This document shows, piece by piece, positions 5,527 through 8,394 of a stretch of DNA of 8,394 nt. This DNA is from Candidatus Bipolaricaulota bacterium (GTDB taxonomy: Bacteria > Bipolaricaulota > Bipolaricaulia > UBA7950 > UBA9294). A program made the position numbers and the translations under genes. Location: contig JAGGXO010000009.1 of the NCBI GenBank assembly GCA_021163015.1, positions 1-8,394 of the forward strand. Direction: 5' to 3'. The notes under the pieces were generated by a model that had not been told where the DNA came from, did no database searches, and saw nothing but the letters and a program-made list of their open reading frames with translations. Position 1 is the stretch's first letter. Every line of letters starts with the position of its first letter.

Positions 5527-8236
5527 CCCCACTCCCTTCATGAGGAACTGCCGGTAGAGTAATCAACACTGTAGTTCCTTTGTTCTCTCCTTCACTTCTG
5601 ACCCAAATCTGTCCATTCATGTCATCGAGCAAGCGCTTTACGATTGCTAGACCCAAGCCATTCCCTCCAGCCTTCATTTTGCGCGCCCTGTCCGTGCGAT
5701 GGAATTCATTGAATATCAACTGCTGCTCTGCTTCACAAATGCCTATTCCTGTGTCCGAGATCAAGATTTGCGCCTTGCTTGGAAGGCGAGAGACGGAGAC
5801 TTGGATCCTCCCCCCGCTATGAGTGTAGCTAATGGCGTTGAGAAGTATGTTTGTCACAATCTGCATTACAGCGCTGGTATCGGAGTGAGCAATGACAGGC
5901 CCCTGCCCATCATCTAGGCTTACGGTGATTCCCTTATCTGCAGCTTGAGCGGCCAAGAGATCAACGCATCTTCGTGTAATCGCTGACAGATCGATCAACC
6001 CTAATGACAAGTTGCTCTCACCAGAGTCGATACGCGACACACTCAGCAGATCATCAAGAAGCTCTGTGAATCTATCCAGTTGGCCTTGGATACGCTCTAC
6101 CTTCTCTCGTTGATCGCTTCCCAGGTTCTCCTCAGACATGAGATCGATGAACCCGCGAATGATCGTCAGCGGCGTGCGCAGCTCGTGCGAGGCAACGGAG
6201 AGAAATCTTGTCTTCTCGCGGCTGAGTTCCGCCACCTGTGCAGCATAGTCTTGCAACCGTTGCAGGTTGTGTTTGGTCTCGGTCACATCGTGCCCCACGA
6301 TTACCCAACCGTCGGGCTTACCTTGAGCGCCGTATAGCTGCCTGCCGTACCATTGGATGATCCTCTCTGCGCCATCTTTCCGGCAGATCGCTGTCTCGAT
6401 CCGTTCGGATCCGCTCTTTCCCCGTCCGATCTCGTGCTGCCCTCGCCAGATCTCCGCTCGATACTCTGCATCGGGATAGAGCCACTCCCAAACCTTATCG
6501 CTTCCCAGTACTTCCTGACGCGAATACCCACTGATCTCCTCCGCCTCATCGTTCCACAAGACAATTCTGCCATCCATATCAGTAACATTTATCCACACGC
6601 TGGCTGTCTTGATAAGCTGCTCATTGAAATCATGTAATTTCCTTAGCTCTTCAAGTGCATGCTTCTCCTGCGTTATGTCCTGCAAGCATCCTACAGATCC
6701 CTGGAATTCAGCATCATTGCCAATCACTGGCACAGCGATAATCTTCGCCCAGAACGCCTTACGATCGCTCCTCAGCAGGCGTGCTTCATAGACGCTCCGC
6801 TCACCGCGCTTGCGCTTGCGCTGCTCGGAAGCCATGAGCTCGCATGAATCAGGGTGCGTCCAGAATGAGTAGTCATTGCCAAGAAGCTCCGCCTCGGATC
6901 GCCCGAAGAGCTCACAGGCCTTCTCATTCAATCGCGTCATTTTGCCTTCAGCGTTCAATACAACCACACCTTCGCCCATTACGTCGAGTATCCTCTGCAG
7001 ATCCTTGTTTGCTGCAAGCAGATCCCGCTCCATCCTCTTACGGGCAGAGATGTCCGACAGGTACACTAGAATTCTATCAGGAGGGAGAAAGCCTGTAGTT
7101 ACCCACAAAGTGAGGGTTTCCCCAGTGGTAACGAAGCGATGCTCGATTTCCCCTTGAAGTGTGCGATGGGTCTCATAGCACTCCTTTATGCCCGCTATGA
7201 TTTCAGGGCGATCTGAGTACATGTCACTTGCTTTTCTGCCCAAGAAGGGGGCGATCTTTCCCTCGACCATCTCCTCAAGGGCATCATTGTAGTCAATGAG
7301 TTCAAAATCGCCATCAACATGCTGCCAGGTCAGTGTGGGAAGAGGGCTACCTTTATACTGAACACGCCATTGTTCGCGGCCGGCACGCAATTCATCCTCA
7401 AGACGCTTCTGCTCAGTGATGTCGCGATTCACGGCAAGGCTGGCCTTCCTGCCGCCGTGCGTAATCGGAACCTCCACTACTTCTTCCCAGCGATCCTTTC
7501 CATCCGGACAGGTTTTGTTTATGACGTACCGCGCCGTCTCCCCACAGTCGAGAGTGTTCTTGATGATCCCCAGATCGGGCTCGATTCTCCTAATCGGAAA
7601 ATCTCTCAACAAGCCCTTTCCCATCAAGTCTTCGCGCCTACCCCTGACACGTCGCAGCGCCTCCTTGTTCGCCTCCACTATCCTGCGAGTCCCATCCTCG
7701 TCCCACAGCGTCACATAGACAGCATCTCCAAGTTCGTCGAATATGTGGTGAAAGATAGCCTCGCTCTCTTGCTTTGCCTTCTCTGCCTGCACGAAGAGGG
7801 TAACGTCACGATCCCCCCCGTAGTAGCCTGTGATCTCACCATCCGCAGAGATGATGGGGAACCCTGTCGTCTCCAATATGACAGTGGCGCCATCCTTACG
7901 CACATTGCGGTTTCGGAGACCCAAGAACGGACGACCGGAGGCTATCGCATCCATTGCCAGCCTTTTCAATCTTTCTTGATCTTCTGGGTGGAAGAATTCG
8001 TAGAACGGACGACCAAGAATCTCTTCTGGCTTGTAGCCGAGGATCTCCTCAACGAGCTCGCTGGCAAAGGTGTATCTCCCATCGATATCGATCCTCCACA
8101 CCCAGGCGCCGGATTCGGCAGCTAGATCATCAAACTGAGTGATCAAGGACCGGGAATCTATGCTTTCTTCCTGCAGTCGCCGACGCAGTCCTTCGTTCTC
8201 GCGCTTGAGTGCAGTGTCCTCATCTCGGATCGACAT
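5495..8236 (-). CDS. Soluble five-PAS hybrid-free sensor histidine kinase
   Basis: With the ATG at 8236 the protein has 913 residues. A short charged, probably coiled N-terminus (TALKRENEGLRRRLQEE) leads into five PAS domains, near 43-140, 155-275, 287-395, 413-520 and 540-652, several ending in the usual 'D(I/V)T' PAC signature (GDRDVT, NRDITEQK, LQDITQEK, GHDVTE). The catalytic core follows: HisKA with the phosphoacceptor in SHELRTPLT (H684), then the HATPase with the N box (N800 in LLNAISYT), G1 box DTGIGI, F box IFNEFHR and G2 box GNGLGLAIVK. No transmembrane segment is visible, so the kinase should be cytosolic, sensing a small molecule, redox state, gas or protein; no PAS cofactor residue is assigned. 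A longer frame reaches back to TTG 8344 and ATG 8329 (with AAGGA), but it overlaps the conserved ftsZ end by over 100 bases. ATG 8236 or GTG 8248 (AAGG 8 bases upstream) is more likely. It overlaps ftsZ by 17 bases and the regulator by 32. Confidence 0.92.
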   Translation of the reverse strand: MSIRDEDTALKRENEGLRRRLQEESIDSRSLITQFDDLAAESGAWVWRIDIDGRYTFASELVEEILGYKPEEILGRPFYEFFHPEDQERLKRLAMDAIASGRPFLGLRNRNVRKDGATVILETTGFPIISADGEITGYYGGDRDVTLFVQAEKAKQESEAIFHHIFDELGDAVYVTLWDEDGTRRIVEANKEALRRVRGRREDLMGKGLLRDFPIRRIEPDLGIIKNTLDCGETARYVINKTCPDGKDRWEEVVEVPITHGGRKASLAVNRDITEQKRLEDELRAGREQWRVQYKGSPLPTLTWQHVDGDFELIDYNDALEEMVEGKIAPFLGRKASDMYSDRPEIIAGIKECYETHRTLQGEIEHRFVTTGETLTLWVTTGFLPPDRILVYLSDISARKRMERDLLAANKDLQRILDVMGEGVVVLNAEGKMTRLNEKACELFGRSEAELLGNDYSFWTHPDSCELMASEQRKRKRGERSVYEARLLRSDRKAFWAKIIAVPVIGNDAEFQGSVGCLQDITQEKHALEELRKLHDFNEQLIKTASVWINVTDMDGRIVLWNDEAEEISGYSRQEVLGSDKVWEWLYPDAEYRAEIWRGQHEIGRGKSGSERIETAICRKDGAERIIQWYGRQLYGAQGKPDGWVIVGHDVTETKHNLQRLQDYAAQVAELSREKTRFLSVASHELRTPLTIIRGFIDLMSEENLGSDQREKVERIQGQLDRFTELLDDLLSVSRIDSGESNLSLGLIDLSAITRRCVDLLAAQAADKGITVSLDDGQGPVIAHSDTSAVMQIVTNILLNAISYTHSGGRIQVSVSRLPSKAQILISDTGIGICEAEQQLIFNEFHRTDRARKMKAGGNGLGLAIVKRLLDDMNGQIWVRSEGENKGTTVLITLPAVPHEGSGDERPKADSDL
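5532..5538 (-). promoter_or_regulatory. Ribosome binding site of the response regulator, inside the kinase gene
   Basis: AAGGGAG on the minus strand lies 5 bases before ATG 5526 and within the last codons of the kinase gene. It decides the regulator start against ATG 5541, which the site itself follows. Confidence 0.55.
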
Positions 8237-8394
8237 GTCGTGAGTCACGTGACTGACCTTGGAAAGAGTCCGACCCCTCGGAAGGGCCACTGTTTGCTTG
8301 TTGCTCTCGGCGCAGGAATGTCGGAACATCGAGATCCTTGCCAATTGTAATCCGCTCTCGGTGCTGCGCCCTCTTCTTGCGCTCAGTATCTTCC
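8220..8394 (-). CDS. ftsZ: Cell division protein FtsZ, C-terminal end
   Basis: The last 57 codons of a minus-strand gene enter from the right edge, in a different frame from the kinase, ending in TGA at 8222-8220. A charged linker (EDTERKKRAQHRERITIG) is followed by KDLDVPTFLRRE. This is the conserved C-terminal peptide of FtsZ (compare B. subtilis LDIPTFLRN and E. coli LDIPAFLRK), by which the tubulin-like division protein binds partners such as FtsA, ZipA or SepF. The GTPase domain is outside the window, so the call rests on this motif and linker only. Unusually, 27 residues rich in Ser, Gly, Gln and Arg (from QQANSGPSEG to RHVDPR) follow the peptide, whereas FtsZ normally ends within a few residues of it. 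The stop codon lies inside the first codons of the kinase gene, suggesting an ftsZ-kinase-regulator operon. Confidence 0.75.
   Translation of the reverse strand, partial: EDTERKKRAQHRERITIGKDLDVPTFLRREQQANSGPSEGSDSFQGQSRDSRHVDPR
8231..8254. repeat. Two adjacent perfect palindromes at the kinase start
   Basis: CGACATGTCG (8231-8240) and AGTCACGTGACT (8243-8254) are each perfect inverted repeats, separated by two bases, with centres 13 bases apart. The first contains the kinase ATG; the second covers the alternative GTG and lies in the ftsZ tail. They could be protein-binding half-sites or could fold in mRNA to mask the start, but palindromes of this length also arise by chance. Confidence 0.35.

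Noticed and set aside
7319..8125. Plus-strand open frame of 268 codons opposite the kinase gene
   Set aside because: It lies wholly antisense to PAS domains with clear motifs and shows no recognisable domain of its own; it is a shadow of the kinase codons.

Overview
The window is bacterial chromosomal DNA. It is densely packed, with a few bases or none between convergent genes, with overlapping genes, GTG as well as ATG starts, and clear purine-rich ribosome binding sites. No mobile element, CRISPR array, tRNA or rRNA was seen. The mix of genes (a secreted lamin-tail/PKD protein, a Fpg/Nei-type glycosylase, a multi-PAS soluble kinase and the tail of FtsZ) suggests an environmental, probably uncultured lineage. 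Candidate phyla such as Bipolaricaulota are one possibility, but this is a guess from gene style and not shown by the sequence.

Layout. At the left edge, on the minus strand, is the first part of a gene whose product looks like the DNA-binding domain of the MGMT/alkyltransferase-like (ATL) family. It is too short and too frame-shadowed to be an obvious ORF. Diverging from it on the plus strand is a complete class V PLP-dependent enzyme that lacks the catalytic cysteine loop of cysteine desulfurases. A Fpg/Nei-family DNA glycosylase (minus) converges on it with a 6-base gap. The glycosylase has a good sigma70-like promoter in the 221-base intergenic region at 2183-2403, which may also hold a 20-codon ORF. 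Next is a plus-strand gene for an exported protein made of a lamin-tail domain and seven PKD repeats.

The right half, all on the minus strand, reads (in transcription order) 3' end of ftsZ, then a 913-residue cytosolic histidine kinase with five PAS domains, then an OmpR-type response regulator. Adjacent genes overlap by about 17 and 32 bases, so ftsZ, kinase and regulator look like one translationally coupled unit. The regulator's stop codon directly abuts the stop codon of the PKD gene.

How the genes work together. The kinase and regulator are almost certainly a cognate two-component pair, probably sensing a cytosolic or diffusible signal because no membrane segment is visible. Their coupling to ftsZ suggests expression tied to cell division, though shared transcription does not prove shared function. 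The ATL-like gene and the glycosylase are both DNA base-damage repair genes lying near each other but not in one operon. The most unexpected items are the ftsZ tail found in a frame hidden by the kinase ORF, with 27 residues beyond the usual C-terminal peptide, and two adjacent perfect palindromes at the kinase start.
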